This document shows, one piece after another, positions 25,955 through 34,633 of a stretch of 64,000 bases of DNA. The translations under genes were made by a program, and so were the position numbers. The DNA is from Rhodobacter sp. 24-YEA-8. Lineage in GTDB: Bacteria > Pseudomonadota > Alphaproteobacteria > Rhodobacterales > Rhodobacteraceae. The notes beneath the pieces are model-generated. The model was given only the letters and a program-made list of their open reading frames with translations, had not been told where the DNA came from and made no database searches. Within the stretch, counting starts at the first letter, position 1; the number at the start of each line of letters is the position of its first letter. Location: the NCBI RefSeq assembly GCF_900105075.1, contig NZ_FNSK01000006.1:62001-126000 (forward strand). Reading direction: 5' to 3'.

Positions 25955-27084
25955 TCCGGCATATACCCCGCTCTGAGGCGGAGCTTTCGGCGCTGATTGC
26001 CCGGCAGCATCAGATGGCCGCGCCGCTGGTGATCGAGGGCGGCGGCAGTTCCGGCATATCCGCCGGGATCGGCGGGGAAATCCTGTCGACCACTGGCCTG
26101 AGCGGCGTGGTGGAATATCAGCCGGGCGAGCTGACGCTGATCGCACAGGCGGGAACGCCGCTTGCCGAGATCGAGGCCCTCCTGTCGCAATCGGATCAGT
26201 GCCTTGCGTTCGAGCCGCCTGATCTGCGCCATGTGCTGGGGACCATGGCGGCAGAGCCGACCATTGGCGGTGTGGTGGCGGTGAATTCTTCGGGTCCGCG
26301 CCGTCTGCTCTCGGGGGCCTGCCGCGACCATATTCTGGGCATAAGGATGGTGGATGGCCGGGGGCGCATTTTGCGCAATGGCGGCCGGGTGATGAAGAAT
26401 GTCACCGGGCTGGATCTGTCGCGCCTTCTGGCCGGATCTCATGGCACGCTCGCGGTCCTGACCGAGGTCGCGATCCGCACCCTGCCTCGCGCGCCGGTGT
26501 CATTGACCCTTGCGGTGTCGGATCTGGCCCCGACGGCAGCGCAGGCGCTTATTGCGAAAGCCCTCGCAACACCCTGGGAGGTTTCCGCGGCGGTCTTCCA
26601 TCGCGGCAGGGTCTGTCTGCGTCTTGAAGGGCCAGGCCCCCAGGTCGCCTTGCGCCGGGCGAAACTGCTGCACCTGCTCGGATGCGAGGTCGAGGAACTT
26701 GAGGGAGACGCCAGCCGCACCCTCTGGCGCGGCTTTCGGGATCTGGAGATGTTTGCGGACCACACCCTGCCGCTGTGGCGGCTGCAGGTCCGGGCACGGG
26801 ATGGCGTGGCGATTGCGCAGCGGCTCGCGGAGCACGGCGAGGTGCTGACCGACTGGGGCGGCGGCCTGATCTGGTATCAGGGTGCGGCGGATGCTGCGCT
26901 GATCCGCAGCCTTGCGCCCTCCGCCAGGCTGATCCGGCGCGCCGGCCTTACCAGCGCGCGCTTTCCGACCGAGGCGGAGGGCCTCAGCCGTCTCTCGGCA
27001 GGGCTGCGCCAGGTCTTTGATCCGGCGGGCATTTTCAATCAGGGCCTGATGGGCGGGTCCATGGGGGCGGCAGATGCAGACTGA
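25951..27084 (+). CDS. glcE: Glycolate oxidase subunit GlcE (FAD-binding)
   Basis: 377-residue subunit with a reduced FAD-binding PCMH fold. It has GEILSTTGLSGVVEYQPGELTLIAQAGTPL, LGTMAAEPTIGGVVAVNSSGPRR and RNGGRVMKNVTGLDLSRLL. It lacks a full oxidase C-terminal domain, as expected for GlcE. Translationally coupled on both sides: ATGA overlap with glcD, 11-bp overlap with glcF. Confidence 0.92.
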   Translation: MIRHIPRSEAELSALIARQHQMAAPLVIEGGGSSGISAGIGGEILSTTGLSGVVEYQPGELTLIAQAGTPLAEIEALLSQSDQCLAFEPPDLRHVLGTMAAEPTIGGVVAVNSSGPRRLLSGACRDHILGIRMVDGRGRILRNGGRVMKNVTGLDLSRLLAGSHGTLAVLTEVAIRTLPRAPVSLTLAVSDLAPTAAQALIAKALATPWEVSAAVFHRGRVCLRLEGPGPQVALRRAKLLHLLGCEVEELEGDASRTLWRGFRDLEMFADHTLPLWRLQVRARDGVAIAQRLAEHGEVLTDWGGGLIWYQGAADAALIRSLAPSARLIRRAGLTSARFPTEAEGLSRLSAGLRQVFDPAGIFNQGLMGGSMGAADAD

Positions 27085-28381
27085 ATTTTCCGCCGCACAA
27101 TTGCAGGATCCCGGCACCGCCCGCGCCAATGAGATCCTGCGCTCCTGCGTCCATTGCGGTTTTTGCACCGCGACCTGCCCGACCTATAAGGTGCTGGGCG
27201 ATGAACTCGACAGCCCGCGTGGACGGATCTATCTGATCAAGGATATGCTGGAAAACGAGCGCAAGCCGGATGCGACGGTGGTGCGCCATATCGACCGCTG
27301 CCTGTCCTGCCTGTCCTGCATGACGACCTGCCCGTCTGGGGTGCATTACATGCATCTGGTCGATCATGCCCGCGCCTATATCGAAAAGACCTATCGCCGC
27401 CCGCTGTCGGACCGCCTCCTGCGCGGTGTTCTGGCCAGGGTGCTGCCCTATCCGGGCCGCTTTCGTCTGGCGCTGCTGGCGGCGAAGATCGCCCGCCCCT
27501 TCCGCCGTCTGATGCCGGATGCGCGGCTGCGGGCGATGCTGGAGATGGCGCCGAAGCGGATTGCCGGGCCTGCCCGCGACGATGACCCGCAAAGCCATAT
27601 GCCCGAGGGGGCGCGCCGCAAACGGGTGGCGCTGCTGACGGGCTGCGCGCAAAAGGCGCTGAACCCGGCAATCAACGCGGCGACGATCCGGCTGTTGCGC
27701 CGTCATGGCTGTGAGGTCGTGATCCCGAAAGGGATCGGCTGCTGCGGCGCGCTGCCCCATCACGTGGGCCGCGAGGCGCAAAGCCATGCCCTGGCCGCGG
27801 CCAATATCCGCGCCGTGATCCGCGAGCTGGACGGTGAAGGGCTGGATGCGGTGGTGATCAACACCTCCGGCTGTGGCACCACGGTCAGGGATTACGGCCA
27901 TATGTTCGCAGAGACCCCGCTTGCGCAGGACGCCGCGCGGGTGGCGGCGCTGGCCCGCGATATCACCGAGGTGATGACGGACCTGGGCCTTGCCTCAGCC
28001 GGCCATGCCGCGCCGCTGCGCGTGGGCTATCACGCCGCCTGTTCCCTGCAACATGGCCAACAGATCCGCAATGCGCCGAAGGATCTTCTGCGGGCGGCGG
28101 GGTTCACGGTGCTGGAGCCGAAAGACAGCCATATCTGCTGCGGCTCGGCCGGCACCTATAACCTGATGCAGCCGGAGATCTCGGGCCAGCTGCAGGCGAT
28201 GAAGGTCGACAATCTGGAGGCGATCCGGCCCGATATCATCAGCGCCGGTAATATCGGCTGCATGATGCAGATCGGGGCGGGCACCAGGGTTCCGGTCGTC
28301 CATACGGTTGAACTGCTCGACTGGGCGACCGGCGGGCCAAAGCCACCGGCACTGGCGGCGGGTGACGTGGCAAATGGGTAA
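27074..28381 (+). CDS. glcF: Glycolate oxidase iron-sulfur subunit GlcF
   Basis: 435-residue protein with two ferredoxin-type [4Fe-4S] motifs, C25-x2-C28-x2-C31-x3-C35 and C76-x2-C79-x2-C82-x3-C86. Two CCG domains follow: LTGCAQKALNPAIN...GIGCCGALPHH and AACSLQHGQQ...HICCGSAGTYN. It passes electrons from GlcD to the quinone pool. Ends 4 bp before the convergent IclR gene stop. Confidence 0.93.
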   Translation: MQTEFSAAQLQDPGTARANEILRSCVHCGFCTATCPTYKVLGDELDSPRGRIYLIKDMLENERKPDATVVRHIDRCLSCLSCMTTCPSGVHYMHLVDHARAYIEKTYRRPLSDRLLRGVLARVLPYPGRFRLALLAAKIARPFRRLMPDARLRAMLEMAPKRIAGPARDDDPQSHMPEGARRKRVALLTGCAQKALNPAINAATIRLLRRHGCEVVIPKGIGCCGALPHHVGREAQSHALAAANIRAVIRELDGEGLDAVVINTSGCGTTVRDYGHMFAETPLAQDAARVAALARDITEVMTDLGLASAGHAAPLRVGYHAACSLQHGQQIRNAPKDLLRAAGFTVLEPKDSHICCGSAGTYNLMQPEISGQLQAMKVDNLEAIRPDIISAGNIGCMMQIGAGTRVPVVHTVELLDWATGGPKPPALAAGDVANG

Positions 28382-28385
28382 AGGG

Positions 28386-29210
28386 TCAGGTTGCCGGGTC
28401 CAGATCGGCCTGTGATCCGGCCTCTGGTGACCCCGCCTCCGGCCCATAGGCCCCCGCGCCCGCGACGCCGCCAAGTGCTGCGGTCATCTCGCGCGCAACT
28501 GCGAGCACCTGAAGCCCGATCCGCACCGTTTCGCGGCTGGCCATCCGTTGCGCCAGCGCCGAGACCGAGATCGCGCCCAGAGGCTCGCCCAGAGGGGACC
28601 AGACGACGGCTGCGATACAGCGCAGCCCGGGGGTGAATTCCTCATTGTCCAGCGCGAAGCCGACACGACGGATGCGGCGGATCTCATCCATGACTTCGGT
28701 GGTGCTGCGCAGGCTGTGGCTGGTCATCGGGCGCAGACCGTGGCTGGCGATCAGGGCTTCGATCGCCGGATCCGGCCAGGTGGCGACAATGGCCTTGCCC
28801 ATGCCGGAATTCATCACCGGCGTGCGGCCCCCGGGTGGCGCGATGGCGCGGATGATCTCGCGGCTTTCGACCTGGGCCACGGTGATCACCTCGCCCTCGG
28901 CCAGGATGCCCAGATTGGCGGTCTCACGGGTCAGATCACGCAGGCGGCGCAGATAGGGGCCGGCGGCGGCGATAAAGCTTTGCCAGCGGGTGAAGGCCAG
29001 CCCGGTGGTGAACGCGCGCTGGCCGATCAGCCAGTGCTGGCCCTGAGGTTCAAGTCGCACGAAATCGCGCTCTTCCAGCGTGGTCAGCAGGCGATGTGTG
29101 GTTGAAGCGGCCAGTCCTGCCTCGCGCGCGAGATCGGAAAGGCGCAGCCCTGCGGGCGCTTTTGACAACAGTTCCAGCAGGAAAAGCGCGCGGTCAACTG
29201 CCTGAACCAT
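28386..29210 (-). CDS. IclR-family regulator (next to malate synthase G)
   Basis: 274-residue IclR protein: N-terminal winged helix (LRLSDLAREAGLAASTTHRLLTTLEERDFV, about residues 20-50) and effector domain (NLGILAEGEVITVAQVESRE, PVMNSGMGKAIVA, GLRCIAAVVWSPLGEPLGAISV). The C-terminus is an Ala/Gly/Glu-rich tail. It is divergent from malate synthase G, with a perfect palindrome TTTTCCAC-ATC-GTGGAAAA in between. It is the likely regulator of glcB, by analogy with IclR control of malate synthase in enterobacteria (inference). Confidence 0.9.
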   Translation of the reverse strand: MVQAVDRALFLLELLSKAPAGLRLSDLAREAGLAASTTHRLLTTLEERDFVRLEPQGQHWLIGQRAFTTGLAFTRWQSFIAAAGPYLRRLRDLTRETANLGILAEGEVITVAQVESREIIRAIAPPGGRTPVMNSGMGKAIVATWPDPAIEALIASHGLRPMTSHSLRSTTEVMDEIRRIRRVGFALDNEEFTPGLRCIAAVVWSPLGEPLGAISVSALAQRMASRETVRIGLQVLAVAREMTAALGGVAGAGAYGPEAGSPEAGSQADLDPAT

Positions 29211-29238
29211 CCCCGATCCTTTCCATTTTCACGTATCA

Positions 29239-29257
29239 TTTTCCACATCGTGGAAAA
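29239..29257. promoter_or_regulatory. IclR-type operator between iclR and glcB
   Basis: Perfect 8-bp arms TTTTCCAC / GTGGAAAA with a 3-bp spacer ATC. The core TTCCAC-N3-GTGGAA has exactly the geometry of the operators at 5827-14377 (TTCCGC-N3-GCGGAA) with one base changed per half-site. It lies 29 bp upstream of this iclR and 77 bp upstream of glcB. Confidence 0.75.
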
Positions 29258-29334
29258 CTTCAACCCAAAGATGGCCAGTATGTCCCCCTGGCGGCATGGT
29301 GAGCGCAACCCTTTCTTGTACCGGAGTCATCGAG

Positions 29335-31491
29335 ATGACCGCTCCCTTCACCCGCGCCGGGCTGCAGATCGCAACGCCCCTGCTTGAGTTTGTCGAGACC
29401 CGCCTTTTGCCAGGCCTGCCGCTGACGGCCGAAGCTTTCTGGCAGGGCTATGCCGGGCTTTTGCGTGATTTTATGCCCGAAAACCGCAGGCTTCTCGCGC
29501 GGAGAGAGGAACTTCAGCGTCAGATTGACGACTGGCTTCAGGCCCGGCGTGTGGCCGGGCAGACCTGGGATCAATCCGCCTGGATGGGTTTCCTGCGCGA
29601 GATCGGCTATCTCCTGCCGGAAGGCGATGATTTCACCATCGAAACCGCGCCCTGCGACCCCGAGATCAGCGAGATCGCCGCGCCGCAGCTGGTGGTTCCG
29701 GTGATGAATGCCCGCTTTGCCCTGAACGCGGCCAATGCGCGTTGGGGCAGCCTTTACGACGCGCTTTATGGCACGGATGCGCTGCCGGGCACCGCCACCG
29801 GCACGGGGTTTGACAGCGCGCGGGGGGCGCAGGCAGTGGCCTGGGCGGCGGCTTTCCTCGATCAGGCGCTGCCGCTGGCACAAGGCAGCCATGCCGATGT
29901 CAAAGGCTGGCGGGTCGTGGATGGCAGGGTGCTGGCGGAGTTGGAAACCGGCGAAACCCCGCTCGCCGATCCCGCCGCCTGGGCCGGAAAGGGCGCGGCA
30001 GGCGACTCGCTGCTCTTCCGCCATAACGGATTGCATATCGAGCTGGTTTTCGACCGCACCCACCCGGTCGGCGCGGCCAGCCCCTCGGGGTTGCGCGATG
30101 TGGTGCTGGAGGCGGCCCTGACCGCGATCCAGGATTGCGAGGATTCCGTCGCCGCGGTCGATGCAGATGATAAGGTCGCGGCCTATGCCAATTGGCTGGG
30201 GCTGATGAAGGGCGATCTGCAGGAAACATTCGTGAAAGCGGGGCGTAAGGTTAACCGGCGTCTGGCCGCAGACCGCGCCTTCACCGGGCCTGATGGCAAA
30301 GCCTTCACCCTGCCGGGGCGCGCCTTGCTGCTTTGCCGAAATGTCGGTCATCTGATGACCACCGACGCGGTTTTGCTGGATGGCGAAGAGACGCCCGAAG
30401 GGCTGATGGATGCGATGGTGACCGTGACCGCCGCGCTGCATGATCTGCAAAAGACCGACGGGCTGCGCAATTCACGCAGCGGTTCGGTCTATGTGGTCAA
30501 ACCCAAGATGCATGGCGCTGAAGAGGCCGCTTTCGCCAATCGCTGCTACGGGCGGGTGGAAGAGATTCTCGGACTTGCGCCCGGTACCGTGAAGCTGGGC
30601 CTGATGGATGAAGAGCGCCGCACTTCGGCCAATCTGCGCGAGGCGATGCGGGCGCTGAAAGACCGGCTGGTCTTTATCAATACCGGCTTCCTTGACCGCA
30701 CGGGTGACGAGATCCACACGCTGATGCAGGCCGGGCCGGTGTTGCCCAAAGCGCAGATCCGCGACGCCGCCTGGCTTTCGGCTTATGAGGACGGCAATGT
30801 CGATGCGGGGCTTGCGACCGGTCTCGACGGGCGCGGCCAGATCGGGAAAGGCATGTGGGCGAAACCCGATGACATGGCAGAGATGCTTGCAGCCAAGATC
30901 GGCCATCCGCAGGCCGGGGCCAGCACGGCCTGGGTGCCTTCGCCGGTTGCGGCGGTGCTGCATGCGACGCATTACCACCGGGTTGATGTGGCCGCGCGCC
31001 AGGCCGGGCTGGCCACTCGCCCCCGCGCCAGCCTTGAGGTGCTGATGACCCCGCCGCTGATGGAAGGATGCAATCTCACGGCGGCAGAGATCGCGCGTGA
31101 GGTCGATCTGAATTGCCAGTCGATCCTTGGCTATGTGGTTCGATGGGTTGATCAGGGGATCGGCTGTTCCAAAGTGCCCGATATCGACGATATCGGGCTG
31201 ATGGAAGATCGCGCCACATTGCGGATTTCAGCGCAGTTTCTGGCGAACTGGATGCTGCATGGTCTGGTTTCCGGGGCTGCGATCGACGAAAGCCTGCAGC
31301 GTATGGCGCTGCGCGTTGACCGCCAGAATGCGGATGATCCAGCCTACCGCCCGATGGCCCCGCATTATGACGGCACCGCTTTCCTCGCCGCCCGGGCCCT
31401 GATCCTTGAGGGGCAGTCGCAGCCATCAGGCTATACTGAACCCCTGCTCCATGCCGCGCGTCGCAGGGTGAAAGGCAGCCCGACCTCATGA
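29335..31491 (+). CDS. glcB: Malate synthase G
   Basis: 718 residues, matching the ~720 of the G isoform. Recognisable blocks are LRDVVLEAALTAIQDCEDSVAAVDADDK (acidic Mg-binding region), GSVYVVKPKMHGAEEAAFANRC, LGLMDEERRTSANLREAM and FLDRTGDEIHTLMQAGP. It condenses glyoxylate with acetyl-CoA to malate, completing the route from glycolate made by GlcDEF. I chose the ATG at 29335 (MTAPFTRA), preceded by GGAG; the open frame begins at 29296. Confidence 0.95.
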   Translation: MTAPFTRAGLQIATPLLEFVETRLLPGLPLTAEAFWQGYAGLLRDFMPENRRLLARREELQRQIDDWLQARRVAGQTWDQSAWMGFLREIGYLLPEGDDFTIETAPCDPEISEIAAPQLVVPVMNARFALNAANARWGSLYDALYGTDALPGTATGTGFDSARGAQAVAWAAAFLDQALPLAQGSHADVKGWRVVDGRVLAELETGETPLADPAAWAGKGAAGDSLLFRHNGLHIELVFDRTHPVGAASPSGLRDVVLEAALTAIQDCEDSVAAVDADDKVAAYANWLGLMKGDLQETFVKAGRKVNRRLAADRAFTGPDGKAFTLPGRALLLCRNVGHLMTTDAVLLDGEETPEGLMDAMVTVTAALHDLQKTDGLRNSRSGSVYVVKPKMHGAEEAAFANRCYGRVEEILGLAPGTVKLGLMDEERRTSANLREAMRALKDRLVFINTGFLDRTGDEIHTLMQAGPVLPKAQIRDAAWLSAYEDGNVDAGLATGLDGRGQIGKGMWAKPDDMAEMLAAKIGHPQAGASTAWVPSPVAAVLHATHYHRVDVAARQAGLATRPRASLEVLMTPPLMEGCNLTAAEIAREVDLNCQSILGYVVRWVDQGIGCSKVPDIDDIGLMEDRATLRISAQFLANWMLHGLVSGAAIDESLQRMALRVDRQNADDPAYRPMAPHYDGTAFLAARALILEGQSQPSGYTEPLLHAARRRVKGSPTS

Positions 31492-31499
31492 CCTCTCTC

Positions 31500-31532
31500 A
31501 AAGGCCCCGAATTGCCGGGGCCTTTCCTTTTT
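31500..31532 (+). terminator. Terminator after malate synthase G
   Basis: Perfect 10-bp stem AAAGGCCCCG (31500-31509) / CGGGGCCTTT (31516-31525) with a 6-nt loop, followed by CC and five T residues. Its A-rich left arm also makes it usable on the minus strand for the convergent cyd operon. Confidence 0.88.
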
Positions 31533-31537
31533 GCCCC

Positions 31538-31696
31538 TTATAGGCTCAGGCCCACGGCTTTCATCACAAAGCGAAATCCGTAAGCGACCAGGCCCAGGGC
31601 CAGGACGCTGGCGAGCCAGATCGTCACCAGCCAGCCGATCCGTTTCAGCCAGGACCCGGATGCGTTTGACTGCCGCGCGATCACCATGCGTTTCAT
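31538..31696 (-). CDS. Small membrane protein of bd-type oxidase operon (DUF2474-like)
   Basis: 52-residue ORF read directly from the bases: it begins MKRMVIARQSNASGSWLKR and has one hydrophobic helix (IGWLVTIWLASVLALGLVAY) before a basic end, FRFVMKAVGLSL. Its ATG overlaps the cydB stop by 4 bp (ATGA). The position, length and pattern W-LKRIGWLV-IW-ASV-ALG fit the DUF2474 family, found after cydB in cyanide-insensitive bd oxidase operons. It is probably a small accessory subunit comparable in role to CydX (inference). Confidence 0.8.
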   Translation of the reverse strand: MKRMVIARQSNASGSWLKRIGWLVTIWLASVLALGLVAYGFRFVMKAVGLSL

Positions 31697-32706
31697 CAGT
31701 GATACCCATCCCCCACCCGCACCTTGCCGCGAAAGACGTAATAGGCCCAGGCAGTATAGGCGAGGATCACGGGGATGATCAGCAGCGCGCCCACCAGCGC
31801 GAAGCCCATGCTCTGATCCGGGGCCGCCGCTTCGCGAAGCGTGATCGCGGGCGGGATGATATAGGGGAACATGCTGATCCCAAGGCCGGTATAGCCGAGG
31901 AACAAAAGAAACAGTGTCAGGATGAAGGGCGAAAGCCCCGGATCCCCTGTCTGCAATGACCGCAAGAGCAGGAAGGCTGTCAGCGCCACCAGCACCGGCA
32001 CCGGCGCAAAGAAGAAGAGGTTCGGCAGGCTGAACCAGCGCTCTGCGACCGCCTGATGCGCAAGCGGCGTCCAGAGGCTGACGACCACGATCACCGCCAG
32101 CAAAGCCAGCATCAAAGGCCGCGCAAGGCTGACGAGACGGTCATGCAGCGGCCCCTCGGTCTTTACGATCAGCCAGGTTGCCCCCAGAAGCGCATAGGCG
32201 ACCAGGAGCCCCAGCCCGGTGAAGATTGCAAAGGGCGAAACCCAGTCCATCGCGCTGCCGGTATAGCGCGTCCCCTCCATCTGAAAGCCGTTCAGGAAAG
32301 CGCCCAGCGACACCCCCTGGAAAAAGGTCGCCGTGACAGAGCCGAGCATGAAGGCCTTATCCCAGAACGGCTTGTGATGCTCATCTGCCTTGAAGCGGAA
32401 TTCGAACGCCACGCCCCGCCAGATCAGCCCCAGAAGCATCAGCGCCAGCGGAATATAGAGCGCGGTCAGTATGATCGCATAGGCCAGCGGGAAGGCCGCC
32501 ATCAGCCCTGCGCCGCCAAGGACCAGCCAGGTCTCATTGCCATCCCAGACGGGCGCGACGGTATTGACCATGACATCGCGGTCATCGCGCCCCCTGATGA
32601 ACGGAAACAGGATGCCGATGCCCAGATCGAACCCGTCCATGATGACATACATCATCAGGCCAAAGGCGATGATACAGGCCCAGACGATGGGAAGATCGAT
32701 GCCCAT
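31696..32706 (-). CDS. cydB: Cytochrome bd-type quinol oxidase subunit II (CydB/CioB)
   Basis: 336-residue protein with about eight to nine helices. It shows the CydB signature PVWDGNETWLVLGGAGLMAAFPLAYA and the early DGFDLGIGILFPF motif. It pairs with CydA to form the membrane quinol:O2 oxidoreductase. Starts 3 bp after cydA stops. Confidence 0.93.
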   Translation of the reverse strand: MGIDLPIVWACIIAFGLMMYVIMDGFDLGIGILFPFIRGRDDRDVMVNTVAPVWDGNETWLVLGGAGLMAAFPLAYAIILTALYIPLALMLLGLIWRGVAFEFRFKADEHHKPFWDKAFMLGSVTATFFQGVSLGAFLNGFQMEGTRYTGSAMDWVSPFAIFTGLGLLVAYALLGATWLIVKTEGPLHDRLVSLARPLMLALLAVIVVVSLWTPLAHQAVAERWFSLPNLFFFAPVPVLVALTAFLLLRSLQTGDPGLSPFILTLFLLFLGYTGLGISMFPYIIPPAITLREAAAPDQSMGFALVGALLIIPVILAYTAWAYYVFRGKVRVGDGYH

Positions 32707-32709
32707 GGG

Positions 32710-34119
32710 TCAGTGCTCCTTGCTGAGATCGGGGGCGGCAGAGAGCGGCCGCGCCGGGCTCTGGCCGGGGTCGTCATTGTCGGTTGCGGGGTCGTCTTCG
32801 CCCGCTTCCGGCCCTTTGCCGACAAGTTTCAGCATATAGCTGGTGCCAAAGCCAAAGACGAAGAAATAGGCGATGATAAAGATCACCAGCGTCACGCTCA
32901 TGGTCAGCGCCGAATGGTCCGAGACCGCGTCACTGGTACGCATCACGCCATAGATCACCCAGGGCTGGCGGCCGATTTCGGTGGTGTACCAGCCTGCCAG
33001 AATGGCGATCAGCCCGGTCGGCCCCATCAGAAGCGCGAATCGCTGGAACCAGCGCCCCTCATAAAGCGTGCCACGCCAGCGCCGCCAGGCGGCCCAGAGG
33101 CCAAGCGTGATCATCAGCATCCCAAGGCCCACCATGATGCGGAAGGTCCAGAACACCACGGCGACCGGAGGGCGGTCTTCGGGGGCGAATTCCTTCAGGC
33201 CGGGGAATTGTCCGTCAAGGCTATGGGTCAGGATCAGGCTGGAAAGATTGGGGATCGCGATCTCGAAATGGTTCTTTTCGGCCGCCTGATCAGGCCAGGC
33301 AAAAAGGATCAGCGGCACACCTTTGCCGGGTTCGTTCTCCCAATGCCCCTCCATCGCGGCGATTTTCGCGGGCTGGTGTTTCAGCGTGTTCAGCCCGTGC
33401 TGATCGCCGATCACCGCCTGCAGCGGCGCCACGATCAGCAGCATCCACATCGCCATAGACAGCATCTTGCGCACGCGCGGATTGTCATTGCCCTTAAGCA
33501 GATGCCAGGCCCCGCTTGCGCCGACAAACAGCGCGGTGGCAAGGAAAGCCGCCGTCACCATATGGGCCAGCCGGTATGGGAAGGAGGGGTTGAAGATCAC
33601 CTCGAACCAGTTGACCGGCACCACCACGCCATTCACGATCTCGAACCCCTGCGGTGTCTGCATCCAGCTGTTCGATGCCAGAATCCAGGTGGCCGAAATC
33701 AGCGTGCCGATTGCCACCATCACGGTGGCAAAGAAATGCAGCCCCGGCCCGACCCGGTGCCAGCCAAACAGCATGACGCCCAGAAACCCCGCCTCAAGGA
33801 AGAAAGCGGTCAGCACCTCATAGGCCAGCAAAGGCCCGGTGATTGACCCGGCAAAGGAGGAAAAATAGCTCCAGTTCGTGCCGAACTGATAGGCCATCAC
33901 CAGACCCGAGACGACGCCCATCGCAAAATTCACCGCGAAGATCTTTGACCAGAAATGGTAAAGATCGCGGTAAACGGCGGTCTTCTTCCACAGCCACAAC
34001 CCTTCCAGCACCGCCAGATAGCTGGCAAGGCCGATGGTTATGGCCGGAAAGATGATATGGAAGGAAATGGTGAACCCGAACTGGATACGGGCCAGCTCAA
34101 GTGCGGTCAGTCCGAACAT
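32710..34119 (-). CDS. cydA: Cytochrome bd-type quinol oxidase subunit I (CydA/CioA)
   Basis: 469-residue haem-bearing subunit. H21 (QFGFTISFH) is the high-spin haem ligand position, YRLAHMVTAAFLATA holds the second His, and TEIGRQPWVIYGVMRT is the conserved GRQPW block. The quinol loop after VIGDQHGLNTLKHQPAKIAAMEGHW is short, as in the cyanide-insensitive CIO subgroup. I chose the ATG at 34119 (MFGLTALE), with GGAGG upstream; the open frame to 34179 is not family-like. No cydDC assembly transporter is visible nearby. Confidence 0.93.
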   Translation of the reverse strand: MFGLTALELARIQFGFTISFHIIFPAITIGLASYLAVLEGLWLWKKTAVYRDLYHFWSKIFAVNFAMGVVSGLVMAYQFGTNWSYFSSFAGSITGPLLAYEVLTAFFLEAGFLGVMLFGWHRVGPGLHFFATVMVAIGTLISATWILASNSWMQTPQGFEIVNGVVVPVNWFEVIFNPSFPYRLAHMVTAAFLATALFVGASGAWHLLKGNDNPRVRKMLSMAMWMLLIVAPLQAVIGDQHGLNTLKHQPAKIAAMEGHWENEPGKGVPLILFAWPDQAAEKNHFEIAIPNLSSLILTHSLDGQFPGLKEFAPEDRPPVAVVFWTFRIMVGLGMLMITLGLWAAWRRWRGTLYEGRWFQRFALLMGPTGLIAILAGWYTTEIGRQPWVIYGVMRTSDAVSDHSALTMSVTLVIFIIAYFFVFGFGTSYMLKLVGKGPEAGEDDPATDNDDPGQSPARPLSAAPDLSKEH

Positions 34120-34633
34120 CTGGCATGCCCTCCGGGAAAGCAGCTCGCTCTGTGGTCGCGGCAGCGAAACCGCCGCCAAAGGATAACACCGATTGCAGTC
34201 TTGTCGTCACGATAACCGAAAAAAGCACTCCGGCGGCCAGAAATGCAGGGGGCATCTTGCCGCATGTGATCCGGATGCTGAAAGAGCAATGCGGCCATCG
34301 CCAACGCTTCGACAGCATCCGGCATGCAAAATGCGCCATCGGGGACTGGACCGGGTGAGGCACAGGGACCCGTTTCTCCAGGGCAATATCGCTGAACAGC
34401 GACCTGCTTGCCTCGTCTGTGGCCTACATCGTCACCCCCCCCCCGCCACGGACTTGCAAGGGGGATGCATGTTGCAGATGCCCCGGCGATACCCGACCAA
34501 GCCAGCGCTCTGTCATGATATAAGGGCCAGGAAATCTGGCCCCCGATGACACCGCATATATAAGCTGCCTGGCAGGGTCCCGGCATTGGAGACAGGGCAT
34601 CGCGGTGCCAGACGGCTGCGACAACTACGGCCG
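34120..34633. other. Intergenic region without a recognisable gene
   Basis: About 510 bp upstream of cydA. The open frames on both strands look like chance GC-rich frames. Visible features are a run of ten C residues (34435-34444) and a hairpin, GGGCCAG-GAAAT-CTGGCCC at 34524-34542. A GACGGC/GCCGTC inverted repeat (34611-34635) overlaps the stop of the downstream GntR gene. No FNR-type TTGAT-N4-ATCAA site was found by eye. Confidence 0.55.

Noticed and set aside
24497..26146. 549-codon open frame opposite glcD
   Set aside because: Lies opposite a gene with clear FAD-binding motifs and has no coherent motifs itself.
32056..33846. 596-codon open frame opposite cydB/cydA
   Set aside because: Fully antisense to two well-supported oxidase genes. 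Composition is His/Gln/Arg-rich, typical of antisense frames in GC-rich DNA, with no family motif.
34435..34444. Run of ten C residues, considered as a phase-variation tract
   Set aside because: No gene or clear promoter element spans it, so slippage would have no evident effect; could also be sequencing-sensitive.
34107..34586. 159-codon minus-strand frame upstream of cydA
   Set aside because: Overlaps the cydA start in another frame, has an erratic composition (Cys/Gly/Arg-rich) and no recognisable domain or ribosome-binding site.
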